NCBI RefSeq assembly: GCF_017813355.1
Contig: NZ_JAGIYZ010000018.1
Coordinates: forward strand, 40,692 to 104,691
DNA length: 64,000 nucleotides
Source of the DNA: Roseomonas nitratireducens
Lineage (GTDB): Bacteria; Pseudomonadota; Alphaproteobacteria; Acetobacterales; Acetobacteraceae
Direction of reading: 5' to 3'
The notes under the pieces are model-generated. The model saw nothing but the letters and a program-made list of their open reading frames with translations. It did no database searches and had not been told where the DNA came from. Position numbers and translations under genes: made by a program. Within the stretch, counting starts at the first letter, position 1, and every line of letters begins with the position of its first letter. Positions 45,138 to 56,392 of the stretch are shown in pieces.

Positions 45138-45401
45138 ATGCGCCGCCTGATCCTCGCCACCGCCCTGCTCCTCGGCACCGTCGCCGCGACCCCCGCCCTG
45201 GCCTGGGACCACCGCCATGGCTGGGGCTGGCGCCCGGCGCCGAGCTGGCACCACCCGCATCACGGCTACCAGCGCCCGTACCGGGACTGGGGCTGGGACC
45301 GGCCCTACCGGCATGAACGGCATTGGGGCTGGGACCGGCCCCGCCGCGACCATCGCTGGGCCTGGGACGGGGACCACCACCGGCGCGACCGGCACTGGTA
45401 G
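45138..45401 (+). CDS. Small exported His/Trp/Arg-rich protein
   Basis: 87 residues. A clean signal peptide (RRLILATALLLGTVAATPA) is followed by a mature region of about 65 residues made almost only of His, Trp, Arg, Asp, Gly, Pro and Tyr, with irregular repeats of WGWDRPYRHERH type. AGGGAGA lies before the ATG. The composition suggests metal binding or association with surface polymers; similar low-complexity periplasmic proteins exist in Acetobacteraceae and rhizobia. No function assigned. Confidence 0.75.
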   Translation: MRRLILATALLLGTVAATPALAWDHRHGWGWRPAPSWHHPHHGYQRPYRDWGWDRPYRHERHWGWDRPRRDHRWAWDGDHHRRDRHW

Positions 45402-45473
45402 CCGCGCGGCCGCGCCCGCAGCCTCGCGGGCGCGGCTCCCCACGACGCGGGCGCGGCGCGCCTTGCCGGTGGC

Positions 45474-45500
45474 GATGACATCGGCGGTCATCCGTTTTTT
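45474..45500 (+). terminator. Likely intrinsic terminator after the His/Trp-rich gene
   Basis: GATGAC (45474-45479) and GTCATC (45487-45492) form a 6-bp stem with a 7-base loop, followed by CG and six T residues (45495-45500). T runs are rare in this G+C-rich sequence, which supports a terminator although the stem is short. Confidence 0.5.
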
Positions 45501-45550
45501 CACGCCGGGATTCAGCCAGCGCTAATTCGTTTCACGGAACTGTGGGGCCG

Positions 45551-45850
45551 ATGCGCATCGCCATCGGACTCCTTGCCGCCAGCGCGCTGGCCCTGCCCGT
45601 GGCGGGGCTGTGGCCGCGCGCGGGTCATCCCGTGCTCCTCGCCATGCCCGCGGGCATGGCGGCGGGCGCCTTCGGGGTGGAGGGATGGCGGATCCAGCGC
45701 ATCATCGAGGCCGGCCCCTTTCCCATCCTCCTCGCGATGCCCGAGAACGGCGCGTCTGACCCCTCGCGGCTCGCCGCCGCGGCCGGGGCGCTGCTCGTCC
45801 TCGCCGCCCGGCCCATGAGCGGCTGCGCCCCAGCCCCCCGAAGGACCTGA
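45551..45850 (+). CDS. Small hydrophobic protein upstream of a chemoreceptor gene
   Basis: 99 residues with an N-terminal signal-like segment (RIAIGLLAASALALPVAGLW), a middle segment (VLLAMPAGMAAGAFGVEGWR) and a C-terminal hydrophobic stretch (LAAAAGALLVLAARPM). The ATG at 45551 was chosen as start; the stop lies 3 bp before the chemoreceptor ATG, so the two are probably co-translated. No family recognised; it could be exported or membrane-bound. Confidence 0.5.
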   Translation: MRIAIGLLAASALALPVAGLWPRAGHPVLLAMPAGMAAGAFGVEGWRIQRIIEAGPFPILLAMPENGASDPSRLAAAAGALLVLAARPMSGCAPAPRRT

Positions 45851-45853
45851 CCG

Positions 45854-47317
45854 ATGGACCTCTCCCTTCTGCGCGCCCGCACGGGCCGCGTCCTGCTCGG
45901 CCTGCTCTGGCTGCTCGTGCCGCTCACCGGCGTCGTGGCGATGCTCGAGGGCCATGTCCTGTCGGAGGCGCTGACCGGGACCGCGCTCGCGCTCGGCGTC
46001 GCGCTCGCCGCGACCTTCGCCGCGCGCCGCGGCACGGGCATGCCGGAAGCGCGATACGCCATCTCGGTCGCCCTGATGGCCGCCATCTCGGTCCATGTCT
46101 GGCTGGCGCCGGACTGGCTCACGATCGACATCCACATGGCGTATTTCGCCGGTCTCGCGCTCCTCGCCGGCTTCGTGGACTGGCGCGCGATCCTGCTCGG
46201 CGCCGCCACCGTCGCGGTGCATCACCTGGTGCTGAACTTCGCCGCGCCGGTCCTGGTCTTCGGCGTCGACGAAGGCAATCTCGGCCGCGTGCTGCTGCAT
46301 GCCGTCATCCTCGTGATCGAGGCGGTGGCGCTGATGTGGATGGTGCGGGAACTCGAATCCGCCGCCGTCGCCGCGACCGACGCCCTGGCCGAAGCCCGCG
46401 CGGCGCGGGAGGCCGAGGCAGCGCAGGCCGCGCGCCGCATCGCGCTGGAAGCCGAGGCCGCGGCCGCGGCGCGCACCGCCCGCCACGGCATCGCCGCCGA
46501 GGTCGAGGGCAGCATCGGCCGCATCGCGGGCGGCGTGCAGGATGCCTCGGGCAATCTCGACGCCGCCGCGCGGCGCATCGCCGCCTCCGCCGGCGAGGGG
46601 GCCAGCGAGGCCGAGGCCGCGCGCGCCGCGGTCGCGGAAGCCTCCGCCGGCGTGCAGACCGTCGCCGCCGCAGCCGAGGAGCTTTCGACCGCGGTCGCCG
46701 AGATCACCCGCCAGGTCGCCCAGGCCTCCGCCGTCGCGCGCAACGCCGCAGACCGCGCCGATGCGACCGGGGACATCGTGCGCGGCCTTTCGGAAGGCGC
46801 GGCGCGCATCGGCGACGTGGTGCGCCTGATCGGCGAGATCGCCGGCCAGACCAACCTCCTCGCCCTGAACGCCACGATCGAGGCCGCGCGCGCCGGCGAA
46901 GCCGGCAAGGGCTTCGCGGTGGTGGCGAGCGAGGTGAAGGCGCTCGCCAGCCAGACGGCGAAGGCGACCGAGGAGATCGGCCAGCAGGTCGGCGCCATCC
47001 AGGCCGCGACCGGCGGGGCGGTGGACGCGATCCGCGACATCGCCGTGGTGGTCGCCGAGGTGAACCAGGTCGCCGCCACCATCGCCGCGGCGGTGGAGGA
47101 GCAGGGTGCCGCGACGCGGGAGATCGCGAGCGCCACCGCCGGCGTCGCGCGCGGGACGGAGGCGGCCTCCGGCGCCGTGGTGCGCGCCGCCGACCGCATG
47201 GGCGGCACCGCCGCCGCCGTGGGGGAGCTGGAACGGATGGCCGAGGCGCTGCGCGGCGATGCCGGCGCGCTGCGCGAGGCGCTCGCCACGACCGTCGCGG
47301 GGCTGCGCGCCGCCTGA
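45854..47317 (+). CDS. Methyl-accepting chemotaxis protein, HAMP-less multi-pass type
   Basis: 487-residue chemoreceptor. The N-terminal third has about six hydrophobic segments (for example [18 protein letters not shown] and [18 protein letters not shown]) instead of a periplasmic sensor and HAMP domain. A coiled coil rich in Ala/Glu/Arg leads to the signalling domain with the conserved tip region [20 protein letters not shown], then [15 protein letters not shown]. The membrane portion may sense redox state or a membrane ligand (inference). Confidence 0.93.
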   Translation: MDLSLLRARTGRVLLGLLWLLVPLTGVVAMLEGHVLSEALTGTALALGVALAATFAARRGTGMPEARYAISVALMAAISVHVWLAPDWLTIDIHMAYFAGLALLAGFVDWRAILLGAATVAVHHLVLNFAAPVLVFGVDEGNLGRVLLHAVILVIEAVALMWMVRELESAAVAATDALAEARAAREAEAAQAARRIALEAEAAAAARTARHGIAAEVEGSIGRIAGGVQDASGNLDAAARRIAASAGEGASEAEAARAAVAEASAGVQTVAAAAEELSTAVAEITRQVAQASAVARNAADRADATGDIVRGLSEGAARIGDVVRLIGEIAGQTNLLALNATIEAARAGEAGKGFAVVASEVKALASQTAKATEEIGQQVGAIQAATGGAVDAIRDIAVVVAEVNQVAATIAAAVEEQGAATREIASATAGVARGTEAASGAVVRAADRMGGTAAAVGELERMAEALRGDAGALREALATTVAGLRAA

Positions 47318-47420
47318 ACCCGGCGTCGCGCCCGCGTGGCGGCCGGCATGCGCGCGGGGCGGCTTGTCCGGCACGCCGCGGCGCCTTAGGTGATGGGCGA
47401 CAGGCGGCCCCGCGCCGCGC

Positions 47421-48014
47421 ATGGACAAGCAAGCCAATCCCGACATGAGCGAGAACCAGGACAAGCCGGCCCCCGAGACCGTGGCCGGCGCCGAACCGCC
47501 GCCCGAGGCCGCCCCCGCCGCCGAGCCGACGCCGGAGGAGCGCATCGTGGCGCTCGAGGCCGAGGTCGCGGCGCTGAAGGACAAGTGGCTCCGCGCCGAG
47601 GCGGAGATGCAGAACCTGCGCGCCCGCACGCAGCGCGACGTCGCCGATGCGCGCGCCTATGCCGCGCAGAAATTCGCCCGCGACGTGGTGGAGGCGGCCG
47701 AGAACCTCCGCCGCGGCCTCGACGCCATGCCCGCCAAGCAGGAGGGCGAGCCCGAGGTGCTGGGCAAGATCCGCGACGGGATCGAGGGGGTGGAACGGTC
47801 CTTCCTCGGCATCCTCGAGCGCAACGGCGTGCGGCGGGACGACCCGACCGGCAAGCCCTTCGATCCGGACCTGCACCAGGCGATGGCCGAGCAGCCCGCG
47901 CCGGAAGGTGTCGCCCCCGGCACCGTCACCGCCTGCTGGACGCCGGCCTGGACGCTGAACGGCCGCCTGCTGAAGCCCGCGATGGTCGTGGTCGCGCAAG
48001 GCCGCGCCACCTAG
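47421..48014 (+). CDS. grpE: Nucleotide exchange factor GrpE
   Basis: 197-residue cochaperone that releases ADP from DnaK. An acidic, Pro/Glu-rich N-terminus is followed by the long helix ALEAEVAALKDKWLRAEAEM with NLRARTQRD, and the C-terminal beta domain (FDPDLHQAMAEQPAPEGVAP, VVVAQG). Starts at 47421 or the in-frame ATG at 47445 are both possible. hrcA is not upstream and no CIRCE element was seen. Convergent with the amine oxidase gene. Confidence 0.95.
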   Translation: MDKQANPDMSENQDKPAPETVAGAEPPPEAAPAAEPTPEERIVALEAEVAALKDKWLRAEAEMQNLRARTQRDVADARAYAAQKFARDVVEAAENLRRGLDAMPAKQEGEPEVLGKIRDGIEGVERSFLGILERNGVRRDDPTGKPFDPDLHQAMAEQPAPEGVAPGTVTACWTPAWTLNGRLLKPAMVVVAQGRAT

Positions 48015-48029
48015 CCAGACGCCAGAAGC

Positions 48030-48072
48030 CCGGGAAGGGAAGCGGTTCGGGGGAGGTTGCCCTCACCCCGCC
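48030..48072. repeat. Palindromic 3'-end repeat region R5 (G module)
   Basis: The 15-mer GGTTCGGGGGAGGTT at 48044-48058 is identical to 20698-20712 in R1 and is followed by a similar complementary C-rich arm. As in R1, the stop codon of a minus-strand gene (here the amine oxidase, 48063-48065) lies inside the element. It fills the gap between convergent grpE and amine oxidase genes. Confidence 0.65.
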
Positions 48073-49442
48073 GCGATCTCCGCCGCCGCCCGCCGCCCGC
48101 CCAGCAGCGCGCCATGGGCATAGGACGGCGCCTCCGTCGTCGCCGCCTCGCCCGCCAGGAAGATGCGCCCCGCGATCGGCCGGGCCAGCGTCGCGTGGTC
48201 GTCCACCGAGGCGCCCACCGGCAGGAAGGAATAGGCCCCGCGGGCGTGGATGTCGCGCGACCAACGCGTGACGCGGACCTCCACCGGGCGCGGGATGCCG
48301 TTGCCAAACATCCGCCGCAGCGCGCCCATGACGAGGTCCGCCTGCGCGGCATCCGGCAGCATCTCGATCCGCTGCGCGGCCGACCCGCCGATAAGCGCGA
48401 CCAGCACCGGCACGTTCAGATGCGGCTGGAGGGAGACGATCTCCGGCGCCGCGTTGTCGGGTTCATCCGACAGGCTGCGGAGGTAGTGCGCCTCCACCGG
48501 CCAGAAGGGCCTGGGAAAGGCGAGCACGATCTTGTTGAGCAGCCCGTTGCCGATGCGCGCGATCGCCCCCTGGTGGCCGGCGGGTAGGGGCGGGTCGAAC
48601 ACCACCTCCCCCCGCTTCAGCAGGCCGAGCGGCAGGGTGACGACGACACGGTCGGCGAAGAAGGCTTCTGACTGTGTCGCCACCACCACGCCGCTGCCCA
48701 CCAGGCGGATGGCGCGGACCGCCTGGCGCAGCCGGATGTCGAGCCCGCGCGCCATCAGGTCCGTGATGGCGTTGTAGCCCTGGGCGAGGAGGTGGTTCTC
48801 CTCCGGGATCTCGCCCTCCCCCCCGAACCAGGCTTGCGCCGAGACCTCCGACGCATCCCCGCCTGCATAGCCGGCGACGTAGGAGGACAGCCAGCGCGCG
48901 ACGCGCTTTTCATAGGGCGAGGACCGGGTGGTCGGGTCGAGCAGCGGCACCGCCTCGGCCAGGGACACGTCGCGCCCGCCCCGCGGGGCAAAGGGGCTGT
49001 CATGGGCGATGAGCTGGGCGACCGCGTCGAAGATGGCGGTCGTCTCGGCCTCGGTCAGCCGGCGCCCGTCGGCGTCGAACATGACGGATCGGGAATCGTA
49101 GGTCGGCATGCGGCGGATGCCCGCGGCGTCCGCCAGAGGGGTGAGGGGATTGCCCTCCGGCCCATGGATCCAGGCACCCCCCATGTCGAGCCGCTGGCCG
49201 CGGAAGGTCACGGTGTGCATCCGCCCGCCGGTGCGGGCGCGGGCTTCCAGCACCGTGACGCGATGCCCGGCATCGTGCAGCGCCCGGGCGGCGCCGAGGC
49301 CGGCGAGGCCGGCGCCGACGACGATGACGTTGAGCCGCCGGGCGGGCGCCTGGGCGCGGCCCTCGCCGGGCAGCAACGGCAGGGCGGCGGCGCCGAGCAG
49401 GCGCAGCAGGTGGCGGCGGGTGAACGCCTGCGACGCGGACAT
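48063..49442 (-). CDS. Flavin monoamine oxidase family protein, Tat-exported
   Basis: 459 residues. A twin-arginine signal ([18 protein letters not shown]) suggests folded export. The FAD motif is [20 protein letters not shown] then [25 protein letters not shown] and the C-terminal [20 protein letters not shown] are typical of amine oxidases of the PAO/MAO group. Substrate (polyamine or other amine) unknown. Divergent from dnaK across 307 bp. Confidence 0.9.
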   Translation of the reverse strand: MSASQAFTRRHLLRLLGAAALPLLPGEGRAQAPARRLNVIVVGAGLAGLGAARALHDAGHRVTVLEARARTGGRMHTVTFRGQRLDMGGAWIHGPEGNPLTPLADAAGIRRMPTYDSRSVMFDADGRRLTEAETTAIFDAVAQLIAHDSPFAPRGGRDVSLAEAVPLLDPTTRSSPYEKRVARWLSSYVAGYAGGDASEVSAQAWFGGEGEIPEENHLLAQGYNAITDLMARGLDIRLRQAVRAIRLVGSGVVVATQSEAFFADRVVVTLPLGLLKRGEVVFDPPLPAGHQGAIARIGNGLLNKIVLAFPRPFWPVEAHYLRSLSDEPDNAAPEIVSLQPHLNVPVLVALIGGSAAQRIEMLPDAAQADLVMGALRRMFGNGIPRPVEVRVTRWSRDIHARGAYSFLPVGASVDDHATLARPIAGRIFLAGEAATTEAPSYAHGALLGGRRAAAEIAAG

Positions 49443-49583
49443 GGGCGGCCTCCCGGCTTCCTGGCCCGGGAAGCCTAGGGAGGATCGCGCGGCGGCGGCA
49501 ATGGCGGCGCGTCACAGTGCCGCACCGCGGGCCGCCCATGCGCGCCATGCGGAGTTCCCCCGCGATTCCGCGGGGCGCCGGGA

Positions 49584-49612
49584 CTTGTCCCCAGCCTTGC
49601 GGATCAATACAT
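49584..49612 (+). promoter_or_regulatory. Possible heat-shock-type promoter of dnaK
   Basis: CTTG at 49584-49587 and CAATACAT at 49605-49612 have spacing compatible with an RpoH-type promoter, 140 bp upstream of the dnaK ATG. The rest of the 307-bp gap (49443-49749) contains several short G+C-rich palindromes and no gene or CIRCE element that I can see. The -10 match is poor. Confidence 0.35.
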
Positions 49613-49749
49613 CCGGCCTGTCACACGCCCCGCCCCCCGCGGGGATCCCCAGCCACCCATCCGCGGCGGCACGCGCCGCCGGTCAGCACAGGGGGTGGGC
49701 GCAGCGCCAGAATCGGGCTGCCCCCGCCTGCCGCAGAGGAGAGTATCGG

Positions 49750-51678
<1,929 letters not shown>

Positions 51679-51707
51679 GCGGCGGGCATCCGCCCGGATG
51701 AGCCTGC

Positions 51708-51739
51708 GCCGCCCGGTTCCCGCTTCGGGGCCGGGCGGC
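51708..51739 (+). terminator. Strong hairpin between dnaK and dnaJ
   Basis: 9-bp perfect arms GCCGCCCGG (51708-51716) and CCGGGCGGC (51731-51739) with a further CCCG/CGGG pairing inside the loop. There is no T run. Such an element would lower dnaJ relative to dnaK or protect the dnaK message from decay, a known type of control in dnaKJ operons. Confidence 0.6.
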
Positions 51740-51791
51740 CGCATGCCGAGGAACCCTTCCCATGACGATGGCGCGCGCGAGGGCATGAGCC

Positions 51792-52946
51792 ATGGCTAAG
51801 CGCGACTACTACGAGGTGCTCGGCGTCGGCCGGGACGCGAGCGAGGAGGACCTGAAGAAGGCCTACCGCAAGCTCGCCATGAAATGGCACCCGGACCGGA
51901 ACCAGGGCGACAAGGAAGCCGAGGCCAAGTTCAAGGAACTGAACGAGGCCTACGACGTGCTGAAGGACGCAGAGAAGCGCGCGGCCTATGACCGCTTCGG
52001 CCACGCCGCCTTCGAACAGGGCGGCCCAGGCCAGGGCGGCGGCGGCTTCGGCGGCGGCAATCCCTTCGGCGGCGCCTTCGAGGACATCTTCGAGGAGATG
52101 TTCGGCCGCTTCGGCGGCGGCGGGCGTGGCCGCGGCGGTGCTACCGGCCGCGGGGCGGACCTGCGCACGCAGATCGAGATCGGGCTCGAGGAAGCCTTCG
52201 CGGGCACCAAGGCGTCCGTCCGCATCCCGACCTCCGTCGCCTGCGAGGCGTGCAAGGGCGTGGGCGCGGAAGGCGGCGCCTCGTCCGGCGTGCAGACCTG
52301 CTCGGGCTGCGGCGGTGCCGGCAAGGTCCGCGCGCAGCAGGGCTTCTTCCTGATCGAGCGCACCTGCCCGACCTGCGGCGGGTCCGGCCGCACCATCAAG
52401 AACCCCTGCAAGGTCTGCCAGGGCGCGGGGCGCGTGCAGCGCGACCGGACGCTCAACGTCTCGATCCCCCCCGGGGTGGAGGACGGCACGCGCATCCGCC
52501 TGGCCGGCGAGGGCGAGGCAGGGTTGCGCGGCGCGCCGGCGGGCGACCTGTATGTCGATGTCGCGGTGCGCCCGCACCCGATCTTCCAGCGGGACGGGGC
52601 CAACATCTACATCCGCGTGCCGCTGCGCATGACGCAGGCGGCCCTTGGCGGGCATGTCGAGGTGCCCTCGATCGACGGCGGCCGCGCGCGCGTGACGATC
52701 CCGGCCGGCAGCCAGACGGGCGACCAGTTCCGCCTGCGCGGCAAGGGCTTCTCCGTGCTGCGGTCCGCCGCGCGCGGGGACATGTATGTGCAGGTGTCCG
52801 TCGAGACGCCGCAGAACCTGACGCCGAAGCAACGCGAGCTGCTGGAGCAGTTCGAGGCCGAGGCGGTGAAGGGCGGCAAGACCCACCCGGAAAGCGAGGG
52901 CTTCTTCGCCAAGGTGAAGGAGTTCTGGGACGGGTTGGGGCGGTAG
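51792..52946 (+). CDS. dnaJ: Chaperone DnaJ (Hsp40)
   Basis: 384-residue type I J-protein. The J domain holds the HPD motif ([10 protein letters not shown]), followed by a Gly/Phe-rich linker, and four zinc-binding repeats [24 protein letters not shown] and CKVCQGAG, then the C-terminal substrate-binding domains. Stimulates DnaK ATPase. The ATG at 51792 begins [12 protein letters not shown]. Followed by the R4 repeat region and dapB. Confidence 0.98.
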   Translation: MAKRDYYEVLGVGRDASEEDLKKAYRKLAMKWHPDRNQGDKEAEAKFKELNEAYDVLKDAEKRAAYDRFGHAAFEQGGPGQGGGGFGGGNPFGGAFEDIFEEMFGRFGGGGRGRGGATGRGADLRTQIEIGLEEAFAGTKASVRIPTSVACEACKGVGAEGGASSGVQTCSGCGGAGKVRAQQGFFLIERTCPTCGGSGRTIKNPCKVCQGAGRVQRDRTLNVSIPPGVEDGTRIRLAGEGEAGLRGAPAGDLYVDVAVRPHPIFQRDGANIYIRVPLRMTQAALGGHVEVPSIDGGRARVTIPAGSQTGDQFRLRGKGFSVLRSAARGDMYVQVSVETPQNLTPKQRELLEQFEAEAVKGGKTHPESEGFFAKVKEFWDGLGR

Positions 52947-52951
52947 GGGGC

Positions 52952-53081
52952 CGAGGGGGCGTTGCCCCCTCGAACTTCGCCACCAGCACCGCGCCCCCCG
53001 CTGAGGCCGGCCCCCAGGTATAGGTTTCCAGAGGCCTTTCGGCCTTTGGTGGGGTGAGGTCCGGAGAGGGGCAAGGCCCCT
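52952..53081. repeat. Palindromic 3'-end repeat region R4 (S, Q and P modules)
   Basis: S module: CGAGGGGGC (52952-52960), loop GTT, complement 52964-52972; differs by one base from R2. Q module in reverse orientation at 53023-53054, matching R2 and R3 apart from one or two bases. P module: CCGGAGAGGGGC arm ending at 53072 with a nearly perfect complement (one G-T) to about 53087. In reverse, the P-then-Q order equals R3. It lies between dnaJ and dapB. Confidence 0.85.
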
Positions 53082-53152
53082 TTCCGGGGCCCACCCTTGA
53101 CCCCCGCGCCAACCCCCCGCACAGGCTGCGCCACCACCCGAGGGAGCGCGCC

Positions 53153-53920
53153 ATGACCATCCGCATCGGCATCGCCGGCATTGCCGGCCGCATGGGCCGC
53201 CTGCTCGCCGAGGAAGTGCCGGCCGCCGGCGCGATCCTCGCGGGCGGCACCTGCCGCTCCGGCGCCGCGCCGGCGGGCGCGCCCGTGCTGGCGGACATGC
53301 AGGCGCTCTGCGCCGCGTCGGATGTCGTGATCGACTTCACCCACGCCGCGACCGCGCGCGCGCATGCCGAGGCCGCGGCGGCGTCGGGCACGCCCTACGT
53401 CCTCGGCAGCTCGGGCCTGTCGCTGGAGGAGGAAGCCGCGGTGGCGGAGGCCGCGAAGCGGATCCCGATCGTCTACGCCGCGAACTTCGCCCCCGGCGTG
53501 AACCTGTTCCTGGCGATCGCCGAACGCATGGCCGCCGCCCTGCCGCCGGCGCAATACGACGCCGAGATCGTCGAGATGCACCATCGCCAGAAGGTCGATG
53601 CGCCTTCGGGCACGGCGGTGGCACTCGGCCGCGCGGTCGCGGCCGGCCGCGGGACGACGCTCGAGGAAGCGGGGCGGGAGAGCGGGCGCGACGGGCATTG
53701 CGGCGCGCGCGGCACCGGCACGATCGGCTTCGCCGCGCTGCGCGGCGGCCAGGTGGTGGGGGAACACACGCTGCTGTTTGCCGCGGCGAGCGAGCATATC
53801 AGCCTGACGCATCGGTCCTTCGACCGGCGTGTCTATGCGACCGGGGCGGTGCGGGCGGCGCTGTGGGTGAAGGGGCGGGCGGCGGGCCTCTATGGGATGC
53901 GCGACGTGCTCGGGATGTAG
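53153..53920 (+). CDS. dapB: 4-hydroxy-tetrahydrodipicolinate reductase
   Basis: 255-residue NAD(P)H-dependent reductase of lysine/diaminopimelate synthesis. The N-terminal nucleotide motif [11 protein letters not shown] lies at 6-16; DFTHAA, the catalytic [15 protein letters not shown] and [17 protein letters not shown] are diagnostic. AGGGAG precedes the ATG at 53153. It follows dnaK-dnaJ, an order common in this group, but is separated from dnaJ by a 206-bp repeat-bearing gap that probably carries its own promoter. Confidence 0.97.
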   Translation: MTIRIGIAGIAGRMGRLLAEEVPAAGAILAGGTCRSGAAPAGAPVLADMQALCAASDVVIDFTHAATARAHAEAAAASGTPYVLGSSGLSLEEEAAVAEAAKRIPIVYAANFAPGVNLFLAIAERMAAALPPAQYDAEIVEMHHRQKVDAPSGTAVALGRAVAAGRGTTLEEAGRESGRDGHCGARGTGTIGFAALRGGQVVGEHTLLFAAASEHISLTHRSFDRRVYATGAVRAALWVKGRAAGLYGMRDVLGM

Positions 53921-54205
53921 CGCCGCGCCTGCGCGCAGGGTGAGCGTCGCGACAGCTACGCGCGGGGCAGCCGGTCGCGCTGCCCTGTCCCGGCGGCCAG
54001 ACCTCCCGCGACACGGCCGAGGGGCGGAACCCGCAGGGCCGGCGCGATGCGCTCGGGCAGGCTGGGCTCTGGCATCCGATGACCCGCTGAGGGCGGGCGC
54101 GCGGCACTCATCAACAAGAAGTTAACGCCCCGGCCCGGCCATGCCGCTTTGCCGCGCCGCGACGACCCCCCATTCTTTTGCCGGGGGCTCGATGGGTGGT
54201 GGGAC

Positions 54206-54877
54206 ATGGCCGTGACCATGGCTCGGACTGGCATGCCCTGGCCGGATGACGGCGCGATCGGGGCGTGCACGGGGTTCGCCGCGGAAACGCGGATCGCGAC
54301 CATGCGCGGCGAGGTGCGCGCCGCGGCGCTGCGGCCAGGCGACCTCGTGATCTCGGCGCGGCAGGGCGTGCCGCCCGTTCCCATCGCCTGGGTCGGGCGG
54401 CGGAGCATCGACATCGCGCGCCACCGGCGCCCGGCGCTGGTCGCGCCCGTGCGCATCTCCGCCGGCGCGCTCGCCGAAGGCGTGCCGTCGCGCGACCTGC
54501 TGCTCGCGCCAGGCCACGCGCTGCGGTTGGCCGGGCGGCTGGTGCCGGCGGTGCTGCTGGTGAACGGGCGGAGCATCGTCCAGGAACCCGGCTGGCGCGG
54601 CGTCGCCTATGTGCAGGTGGAACTGCCCGCGCACGGGCTTCTGCTGGCCGAGGGCGCGGCCGTCGAATCCTACATCGAGGAGGACGACCGGCGGCATTTC
54701 GGCGATGCCGGCCTGCGCTGGCGGATCGACCGCATGCTCGCCGCCCGCGGCAACGGCCGCTACGACGCCGGCGCCTGCCTGCCGGTGCTGCGCGACGGCC
54801 CGTCCCTGCTGCCGCTGCGGGCCCGGCTGGCCGCGCGGGCCGACGCGATCGCGCCCACCACACGCGAAATCGCTTGA
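54206..54877 (+). CDS. Hint-domain (Hedgehog/intein-type) protein
   Basis: 223 residues from the ATG at 54206 (in-frame ATG at 54149 also possible). The Hint fold is indicated by GFAAETRIATMRGEVRAAAL then RPGDLVIS, PVPIAWVGRRSIDIARH, LLLAPGHALRLAGRLVPA, and VYVQVELPAHGLLLAEG-like segments near the end of the domain. The usual N-terminal Cys of self-splicing Hint domains appears as Phe/Ala here (ACTGFAAETR), so autocatalysis is uncertain. The 285 bp before it hold nothing recognisable except a GTTAAC-containing A/T patch near 54110. Confidence 0.8.
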   Translation: MAVTMARTGMPWPDDGAIGACTGFAAETRIATMRGEVRAAALRPGDLVISARQGVPPVPIAWVGRRSIDIARHRRPALVAPVRISAGALAEGVPSRDLLLAPGHALRLAGRLVPAVLLVNGRSIVQEPGWRGVAYVQVELPAHGLLLAEGAAVESYIEEDDRRHFGDAGLRWRIDRMLAARGNGRYDAGACLPVLRDGPSLLPLRARLAARADAIAPTTREIA

Positions 54878-55015
54878 CCGGACGGGCCGGGATCCGCCCG
54901 GCCCGCCTTGACCCCGCCACACCCCCTTGCCATACGCCCCCGTCCCGGATCCTCCGGGCCCAGCCTGCCGGGGCTTCCCGCCGGCGTTTCCCGCGACAAG
55001 AGGCCGAACCAAGCC

Positions 55016-56203
55016 ATGCGCGATACCGGCGAATACCTCTTCACCTCCGAATCCGTGTCCGAAGGCCATCCGGACAAGGTGGCGGACCGCATCTCCGACA
55101 CCGTGCTCGACGCCTTCCTGGCGGCCGACCCCTATTCCCGCGTGGCCTGCGAGACGCTGGTCACGACCAACCGCGTGGTCATCGCCGGCGAGGTGCGCGG
55201 CCCCGGCTCCGTCACCGCCGACTACCTGAAGCATCTGGCGCGGCTCGCCATCCACGACATCGGCTACGAGCAGGAAGGCTTCCACTGGCAGAACGCCCAT
55301 GTGGAATGCCACCTGCACGCCCAGTCCGCGCATATCGCGCAGGGCGTGGACGCAGCCGGCAACAAGGACGAAGGCGCCGGCGACCAGGGCATCATGTTCG
55401 GCTACGCCTGCACCGAGACGCCGGAACTCATGCCCGCGCCGCTGTACTACGCGCACCTGATCCTGCGCCGCATCAGCGAGCTGCGCCGCATCGGCCATCC
55501 CTCGGTGAAGGGGCTGCTGCCGGACGCCAAGTCCCAGGTCACGCTGCGCTATGTCGACGGCAAGCCGGTCGGCGCGACCTCCATCGTGCTCTCGACGCAG
55601 CATGAGGCGCATCTCGAGCAGTCGCAGATCAAGGCGATGGTCAGGCCGCTGATCGAGGAAGCGCTGCCGGCCGGCTGGATGTGCCCGGAAGCCGAGCTGT
55701 ACGTGAACCCGACCGGCACCTTCGTCATCGGCGGCCCCGATGGCGATTGCGGCCTGACCGGGCGCAAGATCATCGTCGACACCTATGGCGGCGCGGCCCC
55801 GCATGGCGGCGGCGCCTTCAGCGGCAAGGACCCGACGAAGGTCGACCGGTCCGCCGCCTATGCCGCGCGCTACGTCGCCAAGAACGTCGTCGCGGCGGGC
55901 CTGGCGGAAAAGTGCACCATCCAGGTCTCCTACGCGATCGGCGTCGCCAAGCCGCTGTCGGTCTATTTCGACCTGCACGGCACGGGCCGCGACATCGACG
56001 AGGTGAAGCTCGCGAAGGTCGTCGACGGCCTCGTGAACCTCTCCCCGCGCGGCATCCGGGAGCACCTGCACCTGAACCGCCCGATCTACGTGCCGACCTC
56101 CTCCTACGGCCATTTCGGCCGTACGCCGGATGCGGAGAAGGGCACCTTCACCTGGGAGAAGACCGACCTGGTGGACGAGCTGAAGCGCGCCTTCGGGCGT
56201 TAG
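55016..56203 (+). CDS. metK: S-adenosylmethionine synthetase
   Basis: 395 residues. Makes SAM from methionine and ATP. Conserved parts: [18 protein letters not shown], the loop [38 protein letters not shown] and [20 protein letters not shown]. The ATG at 55016 starts the conserved region. No known SAM riboswitch was recognised in the 138-bp leader. It is followed by a structured 189-bp gap ending in a terminator, then trmB. Confidence 0.98.
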   Translation: MRDTGEYLFTSESVSEGHPDKVADRISDTVLDAFLAADPYSRVACETLVTTNRVVIAGEVRGPGSVTADYLKHLARLAIHDIGYEQEGFHWQNAHVECHLHAQSAHIAQGVDAAGNKDEGAGDQGIMFGYACTETPELMPAPLYYAHLILRRISELRRIGHPSVKGLLPDAKSQVTLRYVDGKPVGATSIVLSTQHEAHLEQSQIKAMVRPLIEEALPAGWMCPEAELYVNPTGTFVIGGPDGDCGLTGRKIIVDTYGGAAPHGGGAFSGKDPTKVDRSAAYAARYVAKNVVAAGLAEKCTIQVSYAIGVAKPLSVYFDLHGTGRDIDEVKLAKVVDGLVNLSPRGIREHLHLNRPIYVPTSSYGHFGRTPDAEKGTFTWEKTDLVDELKRAFGR

Positions 56204-56219
56204 TCTTCGGCCCTCGGAC

Positions 56220-56375
56220 GCCGGGCGCGCGCTCCGCGCGCCTGGCCGCCGCGCCCTGGCATGGCGTGCTGGCATCAGCCGCGGGCCCTGGGTCCGGTTT
56301 CGCTTCGCGCTCCCGGCCTTCCGCAAGGCCGGGGCGCACAATCCGGCGGGCGGCGCCACGGCGTCGCCCCTTTTT
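56220..56375 (+). terminator. Structured metK-trmB leader ending in an intrinsic terminator
   Basis: Three stems in order. First: 11-bp arms 56220-56230 and 56236-56246 (one G-U). Second: 9-bp perfect CCCGGCCTT (56312-56320) with complement 56325-56333. Third: GGGCGGCGC (56348-56356) and GCGTCGCCC (56361-56369, one G-U), followed by C and five T residues (56371-56375). The T run ends 17 bases before the trmB ATG, so trmB transcription needs read-through or a switch. Confidence 0.7.
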
Positions 56376-56392
56376 CGTTGGCAGGTAGCGCG

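Noticed and set aside
47340..47420. CIRCE heat-shock operator before grpE
   Set aside because: No TTAGCACTC/GAGTGCTAA-type inverted repeat was found in the gap.
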